From Ophthalmolycus amberensis (lineage: Eukaryota; Chordata; Actinopteri; Perciformes; Zoarcidae): a stretch of DNA of 64,000 nt. The stretch is taken from contig JAFEUB010000774.1 of assembly GCA_024529925.1 (NCBI GenBank), forward strand, positions 62,001-126,000, read 5' to 3'. Positions 1 to 10,305 of this stretch are shown in pieces (position 1 is the stretch's first letter; every line of letters starts with the position of its first letter). The notes below the pieces were generated by a model, which was not told the DNA's origin, ran no database searches, and was given only the letters and a program-made list of their open reading frames with translations. The position numbers and the translations under genes were made by a program.

Positions 1-112
1 GGAGTCTGCAGGGTTTCACCTGAGCAAGCTGATCGATATCTTAGAAACACATCTTTTGCTGCTGCTGTCCCCTAAAATGACACTATTTCCCCTCACTGAA
101 TTTGCTTCTCAG

Positions 113-578
113 GTGCTGGTGGTGCACAGAGTCATCTGTTGTCGTTATTCATCGTTCCAATCCTGGTATTGATAGCTGCGGCTGGCTTTCTCTGCTTGAG
201 ACGAAAAATGAAGGAGAGGTAAAACTCTTAACTATCCACGCAACTATCCTCTCCACCTGCTTGTATTTATTCAGGGTCATGCACTGGGTGAACCTCATGT
301 CTCTCATTTTTACCGATAGAAACACATGATCTATAAAAACTGCATGCTTTTAAGATACAACTAATTTTCTAGCAATGGCACGAGTCAATATTCCTGCTCT
401 CTCTCTCTCTCTCTCTCTCTGCAGGATGAATCTACCGCCCTCGTTCAAACCCCCTCCACCTCCAGTCAAGTATACAGCTGCAAGACACCATGAGATTTCA
501 ACACAGCCTATCCCCACTTCAAGATGTAACTCCGTGACAGAACTTAAAGATATGAAACAAATGTTTATCAATGTGTAA
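113..578 (+). CDS. cd96: CD96-like receptor, C-terminal two exons (gene continues left of window)
   Basis: Two exons are visible: 113-218 (acceptor ctcag, donor GTAAAA) and 425-578 (acceptor ctgcag, stop TAA). The first encodes a hydrophobic transmembrane helix (core LFIVPILVLIAAAGFLC) followed by a basic stop-transfer stretch LRRKMKER. The second encodes a cytoplasmic tail with the proline-rich block PSFKPPPPPVKYT. Human CD96 ends with a very similar membrane-proximal block (ERP-PPFKPPPPPIKYT), and this is the basis of the call. CD96 is an Ig-superfamily receptor of T and NK cells that binds nectin-family ligands. The Ig ectodomain would lie upstream and is not visible. The adjacent trat1-like gene supports the call because both map to 3q13 in human. 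The tail after KYT (ending MFINV) is longer than and unlike the human one. No canonical ITIM is seen. Confidence 0.66.
396..420 (+). repeat. (CT)n microsatellite acting as polypyrimidine tract
   Basis: An almost pure CT dinucleotide run ends four bases before the terminal cd96-like exon and forms the polypyrimidine tract of that acceptor. Confidence 0.85.
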
Positions 579-855
579 TGTCTCATATATTTCCAATGAC
601 AGTTGATGCATTGCAAGTTATTGTGGGGATATAGTGTGTGTGTGTGTGCACTGTATCCTATTTTGGTTACATGCAGAATGACGAAGTGTATCACTTGCAG
701 TTATGGTCAGTTAAAACTGCAGTTACAATACAGACAATTGTACAAATGTTGGCTTTGTGTGTAACTGGGTTGGGTTCTATGCTTTTTTGTGTAAAGTGGT
801 GTAAAAATTATGTTTCTATCATTTGAAAATGAAAGCTGGCTTAATTTGACTCTGT

Positions 856-1095
856 GCAGCTGTGGCTCAGAGGTATAACGGGTTGTCTTTAAATCAGAAG
901 ATTGGCAGCATGGACACTTAACCCCATGTTGCTCCTCAGACCTGTGCCTATACGGTTAAAGAATGGGTGTGAATGGTTAGTTAGTCCTGATGGGCAGGTG
1001 GCACCTTGCATGGTAGGCCCTGCCATCAGTGTGTGAATGGGTGAATGTAGTGTTAAAGCGCTTTCAGTGGTCAGAAAACTAGAAATGTACTATAC
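856..1095 (+). mobile_element. tRNA-derived SINE, AFC/ROn-1-like, copy 1
   Basis: The 5' part resembles a tRNA gene with an A-box-like GTGGCTCAGAGGT. It is followed by the SINE body, including GATGGGCAGGTGGCACCTTGC and TGCCATCAGTGTGTGAATGG, and a tail with AAAGCGCTTTCAGTGGTCAG. The same order of blocks recurs at 4381-4548 and 9338-9604. The body matches, from memory, the AFC/ROn-1 tRNA-SINE family of cichlids and other percomorph fish; the family name is an inference. Confidence 0.7.
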
Positions 1096-1207
1096 CGTAG
1101 TCTACTTACCATTTAAATTGACCTTGAGCAATTGCATTGACGGTGCTTGTGTTACTTACATTCTTTTATGGTATTCTTGCAATATTATATATGCACTGCG
1201 TCTTTCT

Positions 1208-1213
1208 AATAAA
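1208..1213 (+). terminator. Poly(A) signal AATAAA, probable end of the cd96-like transcript
   Basis: A canonical AATAAA hexamer lies about 630 bases after the cd96-like stop, just beyond a SINE copy in the presumed 3' UTR. No closer AATAAA was seen on this strand. Confidence 0.45.
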
Positions 1214-1519
1214 GTCCAAGCAACTATATATTATGCAGCAATGAATAAACATTGTATTTCCATCTAAACTTCTGAACTATTATGGCTGATTTTCTTTCCA
1301 ATTCTGTCTTTCATCTCTTATAGTTGCGAATTAGGTTTTCTTGCCCAGATGTCCAATGAGTTGCTCTTAATTTTTGCAGCTGTTTAGTGCTAATGCAGCA
1401 AATTGACAGACACATTTATATCAAAGACCACAGAGTGACACTGGAGACTACAAAGTGGGACCTAAACCACAAACCACATCGGCTAAATATCATAACAGCC
1501 ACTTGATACCACCTCTTAC

Positions 1520-1546
1520 ACGCACACACACACACACACACACACA
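1520..1546. repeat. (CA)n microsatellite
   Basis: About 27 bases of CA dinucleotide repeat between the cd96-like and trat1-like genes. Confidence 0.9.
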
Positions 1547-1730
1547 TACATTACAGGACGTGGGTAAATGTTAATATAGCTTTTCATATTTGAGTATTTA
1601 CAGGTTTTATTAAAGAAAATTATTCTTGTGTGTTGATTATTTCTTTGAAACTAAAAAAATAGTTTGTAGACCACACTACGAGGGCCGTGCTTAATTCGGT
1701 CTCAGCACATTTTTTTTTCACACACACTGT

Positions 1731-1758
<28 letters not shown>
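1731..1758. repeat. (CA)n microsatellite
   Basis: About 28 bases of CA dinucleotide repeat. The rest of the 1214-2450 spacer shows no gene I can support. Confidence 0.9.
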
Positions 1759-1761
<3 letters not shown>

Positions 1762-2519
1762 TGCATTTAGCTGTACTGAGAAACCTTTCAAAACGGCTTT
1801 TGTTTTTCTTTCCCATTTTCCGACCACAGTAGCAAAACCACAATGTCCTCCGTGTAAGGCAAATTACATTCTTGATATCTATAGCTCTGAAGCCCCATGC
1901 ACACAGACAACCCATATATCACATGAAGCTCAATTGTACCGTATTCAACCCAAATTCACATGTGTGCTCGTCGGAGATTCTCGCTTTCAGGAAACTGATA
2001 AATAAGGTCACCACAAGTGTACCAGTAACTATTTATTTTAGAGTTGAGTTCAGAATTAGGTTTAGTAAGTTAGGGCTACAATTGGGGGTTGAATCTTTCT
2101 GAATTTCCAGAACAGTTAAAAATTCTTAGCTCACAAATGAATAGAATAAAAATGCTATCTGTTTTTAGGGTGCAAAGTCGTTTTTGCTTGTTTGTTTATG
2201 TACATTTTATTATAACAATTAACAATATTGAACTTGCTAATGAGATATTAACCATTTTCATCTTTAGATAGTCATCTATCTTAGATTGCATTGTACCTCA
2301 CAATGGGGTCGAGACTGGGTGCCTCAGAATGAGGTTACTTTGCTTCCTGTTTGTAACTGAAGAGCAGCTAGTTTTCAAAGCACTGTGACAAGAGAGAGGT
2401 AACTAAGGCAAAGCAAAAATAGACTCCAGTGTAGCTCACCTCACTGACACGTTGACGCCCTGCAGTCTGAGAGCAATCGTGTCAGACAGACAACTAGTTT
2501 TGTTCAAGACGGCTGGAAC

Positions 2520-5511
2520 ATGTCAGGTAGGATCTTCTAAAACGAGACTTAGATCTACAACTTGTGTTGTTACATTGCACTGGTCTTAATCTTGTATCCC
2601 TTAGTATATCGCTTTCACCACAAAAACAGGAAAAGCTAAATACTTTCTGAAGCGTATGTCACAGATGGCAGAACAAACTGTAAAACAGCAGTGAGATGAT
2701 AATCATGATGCTCTTTTTACTGTAGTATAGTATTCACATGCTACCTTGTTTTGTTGATGTCACAGTAGGCTCTACGTAGTGTTATCATACCATGTGGCAC
2801 ACATTTGATGCTTTTTCATCAAATTATTTATTCAACTAAATTGAGATACATTTACAATAAAACTGTGGCTACAGTTAAAACAATGATTTTCCTGTGAAAT
2901 GTATCACATTTCTGTTTTTTATCACACAGTATTGTTTAGCTGAAATTGGTACAGTGCGTATTTTTGTTGCAGTGCGTAGAATGAACAACATTTTATTATG
3001 GCTGCTTTCGGTTTTTCCTCCAAAATTTCTCATCTTAAAAGTCAGGGATTGGAATCGTCCAGAATTGTAGAAGCTGTTACTGACATCTTTGTTTGTCACA
3101 AAAGAAACAAATAGTAAGTAGGAGTCGTTTTGTGCTTGTCTTTTAGATGAAGCTCTAGCTCTGGTGCTGTTATCCCTGGCCTTGTTTGTCTCTTTCGGTC
3201 TCAATGTCATCTTCTGCATAAGACGAAGCACCAGTTTGTGCAGAGGTACTGTATGGTTACACGTAAAGTCATTGTTTTTTTCAAATGTGGTCACCATTGA
3301 TTCTAAACCTCTCAGCTTTTACAAGGCATACGTCAAAATTGCGAAATATTTTGTTCATACAGAGACAGACGAGTGCTGCCTCAAACACGTTTGTACAGCA
3401 GAAAGGTATGCTTTTTATTTATTTATTTAATGACGCTTAAGTGTGCATGTCTGCCAATTATTATTTGGTCCAATACATCTTAATTTGTAATAAGTAATAA
3501 GTATTCCAGTATTTTCTTTTCTTTGTAATGTGCAAATGACATCTTATTATAGAAAAATCCTTTTTGTTCTTCCATATCTTGATGAAGCCCGTCACAAGAT
3601 GGACATTATTTTAATGGCCTCAATGATGATGAACAGCAGCAAAATCCCCACAATCATCACGGGCCACAGGAAAATCCAATCTACGGTAACATCAGCTCAG
3701 AAAGAAGAGGTGAGCACCGCCTGCGTTCTGTGAACTTCTTCAAGAAATCACTGAATTCTTCTTGGAATGTCAGTAAAACACAATTATTTTTGTATGATGC
3801 GTCTACTACATTTTTCGTAATAATTCCAATATGATTGTTCACTTGTGTGTGTGTGTTTGCAGACAGTAATATTATTGCAAATGCCATGTTTTAGAAACAT
3901 TCAGTGTGTTTTTAGAAAGGACATGGATAGACGGAGCCGTTTCAATAACAGAAACAGGCTGAGAAAAAGATAGATATAAAATTCTACACTATAAAAAGGT
4001 TACACTTTAGATACATGCATAAATAAATGCATTTGGCTAAAAACTGTATTTCCTTTTCAACCACTGCTTAAATTCCTGTCATTTTCAAAATGTAGCCGTT
4101 TGTTATAATTTAGTCTGATGAACCTTTAATTACAAATCTAGATATTCGTCTTATTGTTTGTGAAGTATATGTGTGCCTGTTGTGATTAGTACAATGTCAA
4201 ACAGATGACCGAATCCTGTGTTTCACTTGTTCAGATTCCGCAGAAGTTTGCTATGAGACAATGACCATGCAACAGACAAGAGATCGTATGAAGGTAACTG
4301 CATGTTCAGACTTCGGTCTGATGATATTACGTGCTATATTATATATGATGTAGCATTCTATCATACATTTGTATCATACACTTAGCCCCAAATCGCCGTA
4401 TGAATGATTAGTTAGAGTCCTGATGGGCAGGTGGTCTCTTGCATGGTAGCTCCTGCCATCAGTGTATGAATGGTTGTTTAATGGGTGAATGTGTTGAAGT
4501 GCATTTTGTGGTCGGAAGACTAAAAAAAAAGGAACTATACAAGTACAACTTTACCATCTCCAATATGGACGATGAAATGTAGTTAATATAATATGCACTA
4601 AAGCAACAGCTGGTTTCATGAGTTGTTTACAAAAGTGTAATCCTATTCTAGACCAGTCAATGACTATAGTTTATAAATGCTGGTAATCTAGTATATTTGT
4701 TGCTACATTCACACTGAAACTAAAACCTGATCGCGTGTATTTGGTGTAAAAATACACATGCAGACCAGTTCAAACCCATGCTGAGAATCTTTGCTTTCAA
4801 AACGGAAGGCAGCACCTTAGACACTGTGGTAAAAGAAACTGAACCAATGAACACAATTACGCACGTATGTTCTAAAAATAAACCAGACTTACAGAAATAC
4901 ATGAGACCCTTCCGCCACAAGACCTACAATATCATCAATCATTTAAAGTGCTGCTGCAGCTTTTTTGGTTTACTAATGAAAACATTGTGTCTCGTGTTTG
5001 ACACAAGTCTTTACAGCCTGACCTGAATTATGCCTCGCTGGATCTAAAGATGGCAAAGAAACGCATGAAGAAGAATCACCACCGGCAAGGCCACGCTCAG
5101 GGACGGAACACACTTCAAGATGAGCTGCCAGTCCATCTCACACCCCCTGTGAATTCTTTCTTGGAGGTGGAAGCAGACATGGACGCTCACCTTCCTTCCA
5201 GAGACACCAGCACCATGGTTTCACACAGTAGCATCTACCTGAACAGTCAACAGATAGCTCAAGAGACCGAGGAGATGCAAAGAGAAGAGGGCATAAACAT
5301 GGAGAGGGAGGATGTGGGTTGGGAGGGGAAAAGATGGAGGGAGGATGGGCAAAGTACAAAGTGGAAAGGAGAGCAAGGAAGTGAGGAAAGACAAAATAGA
5401 CAAGACAGTAATGGGAGCGTATGCACACAGCTTACAGAGGTAGAGGCTATTCAGAGTGACGCGGATCGTTTCATCAGCAGCTTTAGCCACGATAGTGACC
5501 AACAGCATTAG
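2520..5511 (+). CDS. trat1: TRAT1/TRIM-like T-cell receptor-associated transmembrane adaptor
   Basis: Six exons join in frame to 274 aa: 2520-2526, 3147-3245, 3363-3405, 3588-3709, 4235-4293, 5017-5511. The N-terminus is a very short ectodomain (MSDE) and one transmembrane helix ending IFCIRR, so the protein is a type III adaptor. The tail carries tyrosine motifs in the order found in human TRAT1: NPIYGNI (human TPIYGNL), EVCYETM (human ENCYEQM, a YxxM PI3-kinase p85 site), then LNYASLD followed by a basic stretch KKRMKKNHHR (human CYASLD...KGKRRKPRK). TRAT1 is a disulfide-linked adaptor associated with the T-cell receptor complex. This copy has no cysteine in its four-residue ectodomain, so the known extracellular disulfide cannot form. 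The C-terminal 120 residues are rich in Glu, Gln and Arg and longer than in mammals. SIT1 is the main alternative, but the motif order fits TRAT1 better. Confidence 0.74.
4381..4548 (+). mobile_element. tRNA-derived SINE, AFC/ROn-1-like, copy 2 (5'-truncated)
   Basis: It contains the same body as the copy at 856-1095 (GATGGGCAGGTGG, TGCCATCAGTGTATGAATGG, GTGGTCGGAAGACTA) but lacks the tRNA-like head. It lies in the last intron of the trat1-like gene. Confidence 0.65.
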
Positions 5512-6151
5512 ACAGACATCGTATTAAGATGTTCAGAATTGAATAAGAAACCTGAAAAAAGCTAAAGTGACTGTCCATTACTGTGTCTGCAAGGACGAAA
5601 ACTATGTCACCTTCAATATTCAGCGAGCTTTGCGCAATTTCATTTCTACTCCCCACACTGAGCATCGAAGGAACAAAAAGGTGTACCTTTCTGTGCAGAG
5701 GAAGCAATCAATGTAGGGGATATACTGAGAAAAAAGGAAACTGGCTGACATTTAGAGGTCAAGGGCCACATGGAAATGTTCCATTTATTGCGAAAGGCAA
5801 TGAAAACATCACATGACATGAAAGATCTTTTATTGTTTTGATGTCTCATAATTATACATCAACAGATGTCTCTGAAAGGTGTGAAGGGAAAAAAAAAATC
5901 ATACATTTGTTTTCCATGCTGTAGGCGATAGCCGAGCTTTGAAACTTTCTTGAATAAATGTTGCCTAAATGTATGTGAATCAGCTTTTCAGTCATGTAAT
6001 GACTGTAGATAAATGTTAATACGAAGATATATTTAAGCATAAGAAAGTAAGAAACAGGAAGTGGGATATATAAGTAATGTAATTGTATGTTCCCTGTGGG
6101 CATATAGTTATGTAAATGTCACCCGCAGAAGATGTTCCACATCAAAGTTAC

Positions 6152-6157
6152 AATAAA
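6152..6157 (+). terminator. Poly(A) signal AATAAA, probable end of trat1 transcript
   Basis: AATAAA lies 640 bases after the trat1 stop. An earlier AATAAA at 5953-5958 is an alternative. The stretch from 5512 to here is read as 3' UTR. Confidence 0.45.
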
Positions 6158-6169
6158 GTTCATTAGCTT

Positions 6170-8530
6170 CATAATCTATTGCGCCGTCTGCTAAAAGTGT
6201 TATGTCCCTCTCTGTAATCTCCACTTGGGGAGGATCATTTACTGCCCTGTAATCTGCTGAGGGAGCCGAGCTCTGAAGTGAACGTAGCAGTCAGAGACCC
6301 GCAGTACATGGACTGGTTGTTTTCAACTTTTCAATAGCCGCCCATGGCCTCGTTCCCCTCTATGGATTACACAAATAACAAGGCACTGTTAGTAACTGTC
6401 ATATCTTAGTACGGAAACAACCTGGAAATATTTGCCTTGTCTTCCATAGAGACTTCCACTTCACCTTTGTCACATTAAAGTTGTTAATTAGTAGCATTTT
6501 GTCATATGTAAATTATTATCAGCTAGAATTTCAAACAAGCAATTGACACAATCGCGAAGAATCCTTACTCGTTGTGTCCATGTCTGCATCTACATCAGAT
6601 CTGCTCTGTGTCTGTGTGTTCACCGATGTGCCGGCATGCTTCATTAAACTCACACCACCACGACAACTTCTGAACTGGACTTGAATGATTTTCTTCCAAC
6701 AGAACACGCAAATTAAAATGCATCCACATGACAAAAGCTGTGGTCCGAGCAAGTGACGTACTGTCATATCTTAAAAAAGACCAGGTGGAAGAACCCAACA
6801 CACACAGGACTAATATTACACTGATATTATTAGCATTATATTAATTGTAGAATTAGATTCCAGTGGTGGCTGTGAGAATCAGACTCGTATATTCCAACTA
6901 TTTCCAATAACGCCACAGCATTGTAAAGTTCAAACGTATTGATTAAAGAGATGTAATTTCCAAAACTTCCATTTTTATCCAACAAAATAATAGTCATGCC
7001 ATATTTGTTGCCTTTCAAAAGTAGCATTTTCACTGCGGTCAGAAAACGGTTTTTAGGGTGATGGTGTCAGACATTTAAAGAGTTAATCAAAAACCTCAAC
7101 AGAAGCTTAGAAAAAATTAATTTCAACGAACATTAAGTGATTAGGACGAAAGGGCTTCAAATATTCCTAAGACTTTTCTAAAAATGTGCTTTGAATATGA
7201 GATGCATTTCATTTAAAACATGCGTTTACATTAAGAAAGCCTGACTGCATTCATCATTCGTGCATATGAATCATCTGAGCCCAATTCAAAATGTGTTTCA
7301 AGAATAAGCATAAATTCAGATGAAAAATGTAACTATCATGCTTCACGTTACTCATTACAACCAAAATGCAATCTGATGACTTTAATGCTCTAAAAGTACA
7401 AAATATAGTAGAGGTAAACTAAACTCCATCACAGAGTTGGGGCAACCAAAAAGAACAGAGAGGGACCACATACTGGTTACTAATTTAATTAGAAAGAGGA
7501 TGAACTGATGGTGTTCACCCTGCAGAAACCACACACACGGGAAAGAGAGAGAACAAAGGGACTGGGTGTGGCAGGCTTTTAAAATCTGGTCCAACACAGC
7601 TGCTGAGACCAATCTCTCTTAACGAGGAGCCTGCCAGGAGAGCAGCTGCTGTCAATCAAGAGGACTGTCTATCAAATTGCCTCTCAGTCGACCAGAAACA
7701 CAAAATTATTCAAAAAAAATACTAAACTCTTTGCTTGTATCATAGAATATGTTCTGCAAAGTAGATTTTCCATCTATTGAAATTACAACCTTGCCATGTG
7801 CACATTTATGGAAATAGGTCACTGGTAATGATGTAAAAGGTAAAATATGAAAAAAACATTCACATGAACACCCCCTCAAGTCATAACAACAACTCGGAAA
7901 CAGCTTACGTGTTGTTTAAGCGCCCTGAGCAATAAAACACAACACTGCTTCTTTGTAACGGCCATGTTGCTTTCATATTACGAGTTAAATTAACACGCTA
8001 AAGTCGGAAGAGCAACTTCCCAACTCAGGTTCCTGGGACTATCCGAGGAGTGCATTGTCTGCTGTCAGTTTTCTTATGGATTGCTTCTGGTGTCTGTGCC
8101 CAGCATTTTTAATCCCTGCCGGAAAGAACGCTGCTGTCCAAAACTGTTTAGTTAGCTGACTACAGCTTACAAATGTCAACTTCTGCTGCAGCGGACTGTC
8201 TGATATCAAAGGCTGTGGGGGTTTTTGGCAAGCAGTCATTTCTTCTTAAAATCGAAGTAAATTAAAGTTGGAACGTAAAGATGTCAGTTTTATTGGACAG
8301 CTGGTCAAACAAGCTTTGCAACTCTGCTGGCACAACTGGGTGCCCATCTTTACTTCCTAAACACACACTGCGTTTGTAAAAGATTTTCTTCTAATTTGAA
8401 ATGTAATAAATTATTATGATTTTGAAACATTCACACATTATTCTGTGGCACTTACACCATTTAAATAAGTAATTTGCCAAACATGATTTCTAATTTCTTA
8501 CGAGTTCACTACCACTGGACTGATCAAAAA
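6170..8530. other. Intergenic stretch, no supported gene
   Basis: AT-rich sequence with scattered short open frames on the minus strand. The most gene-like is 6531-6767 (-), which has a hydrophobic segment followed by a polar tail and a possible GTAAGG donor, but no homology was recognised and no adjoining exons could be joined. The segment 7774-7828 is a dispersed repeat also present at 9284-9338. Confidence 0.5.
7774..7828 (+). repeat. Dispersed repeat, copy 1 of a 55-base unit
   Basis: This segment, beginning CTATTGAAATTACAACCTTG, recurs with only a few differences at 9284-9338, 1.5 kb away in the same orientation. Family unknown. Confidence 0.7.
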
Positions 8531-8599
8531 TGCCCATGTTTGTCCCGCCCATTTTAGAACTTGTTTTGTATCCATTTGTGGTTGTGTCTAGTTCAGTAA

Positions 8600-9085
8600 T
8601 GGTTCGACTGTGCCTTTCCCTCATTCCTCGTGTTTTCTGTTTTACCCCTGCGTGTCTTGTGTGGTCCCCTGTTTGTTCTCTCTCTGACTATGTGTGTTTG
8701 GCGTGTCACTCAACTAACACTCGTGCTATCAATCAACCTGCATACCTGTGAACTATCCACTCATCAAGCTCCTGCAGTATATGTTCCCCGGCTCTACACT
8801 CCCATCTTCGCCTCATCATTCCGGTTGCCAATATGGTACAAATGCTACAGCCAATTTCAACTGTCAAGTTGTATCCTCCTGTTTGTCTGAACCCTGTGTA
8901 TCCTGTGTGTCCATGTGCTTCAAGTCCCTTCTCTGCCTGTCTCGCCCATCGCCTTGCCAGTCTGCTTTCCAGCCTACAGTTCTGCTCACTCTGTCTGAGC
9001 TCCGGATCCACTCTCACCACCCATTTCCTTTAATAAAGCTGTGTGTCAACTTTTTCAAACATCTGTTCTTGTTCTTGTCCTAAAT
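8600..9085 (+). mobile_element. Candidate retroelement 3' remnant, family undetermined
   Basis: A C/T-rich, G-poor tract of about 480 bases with many CCTG and TGTC words ends in TTTAATAAAGCTGTGTG. This composition resembles the 3' ends of several teleost retroelements. The open frames across it are low-complexity Ser/Cys/Pro and are not treated as genes. No reverse transcriptase or terminal repeat was found. Confidence 0.3.
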
Positions 9086-9283
9086 CCACTCTACACCACA
9101 GGTTATTGCCCTTGCATAGCATTACAAGCTATTGCATTCTGCCGGATTGTCTTTGTGTAACTGCACGTGCACACTTGGGTACATCATTTACAAACTATTA
9201 CGGGTTAAGAACTTTTTCCAAATCTAATGAATGTGAAAGTTGTGAGAGGATGCATGAGAGGTATATATTCAGAAATGAGCAAG

Positions 9284-9338
9284 CTATTGAAATTACAACC
9301 TTGACATGTGCATATTTATGGCAATAGTTCACTGATAG
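9284..9338 (+). repeat. Dispersed repeat, copy 2 of the 55-base unit
   Basis: Second copy of the segment at 7774-7828. It abuts the 5' end of the third SINE. A 20-base direct repeat (ATATATTCAGAAATGAGCAA) lies just upstream at 9263-9282 and again beyond the SINE at 9697-9716. Confidence 0.7.
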
Positions 9339-9604
9339 GCAACTGTGGCACAGAAAGTAGAGCGGGTAGTCTACTAATCGGCAGTTGGATCCCAGGCTCC
9401 TTCAGTCCGCATGTTGCAGTGTCATTGGGCAAGAAACTGAACCCGAAATTGCTCCTGAAGGCTGTGCTATCCGTGTGATGAATGATTATATTAAAATCTG
9501 ATGAGCAGGTGGCCTGTTGCATGGCAGCCCTTGCCATCAGTGTATGAATGGGTAAATGTTTGCATGTAGAGTAACTCTTGAGTGGTCAGAAGATTAGAAA
9601 GCAA
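9338..9604 (+). mobile_element. tRNA-derived SINE, AFC/ROn-1-like, copy 3
   Basis: The most complete copy. It has a tRNA-like head (CTGTGGCACAGAAAGTAGAGC as A-box region, GGATCCCAGGCTCC as B-box region), then the shared body (GATGAGCAGGTGGCCTGTTGC, TGCCATCAGTGTATGAATGG) and the tail GAGTGGTCAGAAGATTAGAAA. Confidence 0.7.
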
Positions 9605-9959
9605 ATGCAGGTCCACTACCGTTATCAAATGTTAATAAGGTTTTTCCTGAGGGCTGATTTACAAACAAGTGTTGTGATGAACAGGTGATTATGTTGATAT
9701 ATTCAGAAATGAGCAAACCATCAAAATTTTTAATCCATTTTTCTTTAAAAGGGCTTTTATTATTATTATTATTCATACAGGAAGGTGAAAACGTTTTTTT
9801 CAGCAAAGGGTTTCTACAGTTGATCCAAACTCGTTGTTAAAACGGTCTTTATAAATCCACTATCTTGTCGACCTTTAATTGAAACCATATTCCCACAATC
9901 AAAATGATGTTGTTAACCTTTTATAACCATCAAAGAGATCCGGTTCAGCACCAACAACT

Positions 9960-10305
9960 GTACCACTAGGAGACGCTAGGGGCGAAGTTGAGACGCTTTC
10001 TGTCGCCACTTTAATTATGCCCGAGTGACGCGTCTACCTACTCGTAGACGATCTTTGTTACAAAAATGGCAGCGCGCATGTGAATGTCATGCCATCTTAC
10101 ACTATTCCCTGAATCGGTTCGTGTTTCGGTGCGATTAGTTGATACGTTGAAGCCGACATCTAAATTACATCTTGCAGAAGTGTGTTGTCACTCACCTGCA
10201 GACAGCTAAAGATCAGGGAATCCATAACCTGCTTGATTCAAGCTCTCGATGTTAGCATTGTAGCTAACTACAACATTACGTGAGTCAACTTAAGACGGAA
10301 TCTCG
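9960..10305 (+). promoter_or_regulatory. timm10b promoter and 5' UTR
   Basis: Sequence immediately upstream of the timm10b ATG is locally CpG-rich, with TGACGCGTC (CRE-like) at about 10027 and an AAAATGGC (YY1-like) motif near 10063. A short perfect inverted repeat, CGTCTAC/GTAGACG, lies at 10031-10050. No TATA box was seen. The assignment is inference from position and composition. Confidence 0.4.

Noticed and set aside
3530..3733. 67-aa plus-strand frame starting MQMTSYYRKILFVL
   Set aside because: It is a shifted frame over trat1 exon 4; the conserved NPIYGNI motif is in another frame that joins correctly to the flanking exons from 3588.
6531..6767. Minus-strand 78-aa frame with a hydrophobic segment and polar tail, possible TM exon of another immune receptor
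   Set aside because: A possible GTAAGG donor exists, but no partner exons joined in frame and no family was recognised, so it is not listed as a gene.
8530..9083. Overlapping plus-strand frames of 66-111 aa rich in Cys, Ser and Pro
   Set aside because: The low-complexity C/T-rich tract ending in AATAAAG looks like a retroelement 3' end rather than a gene.
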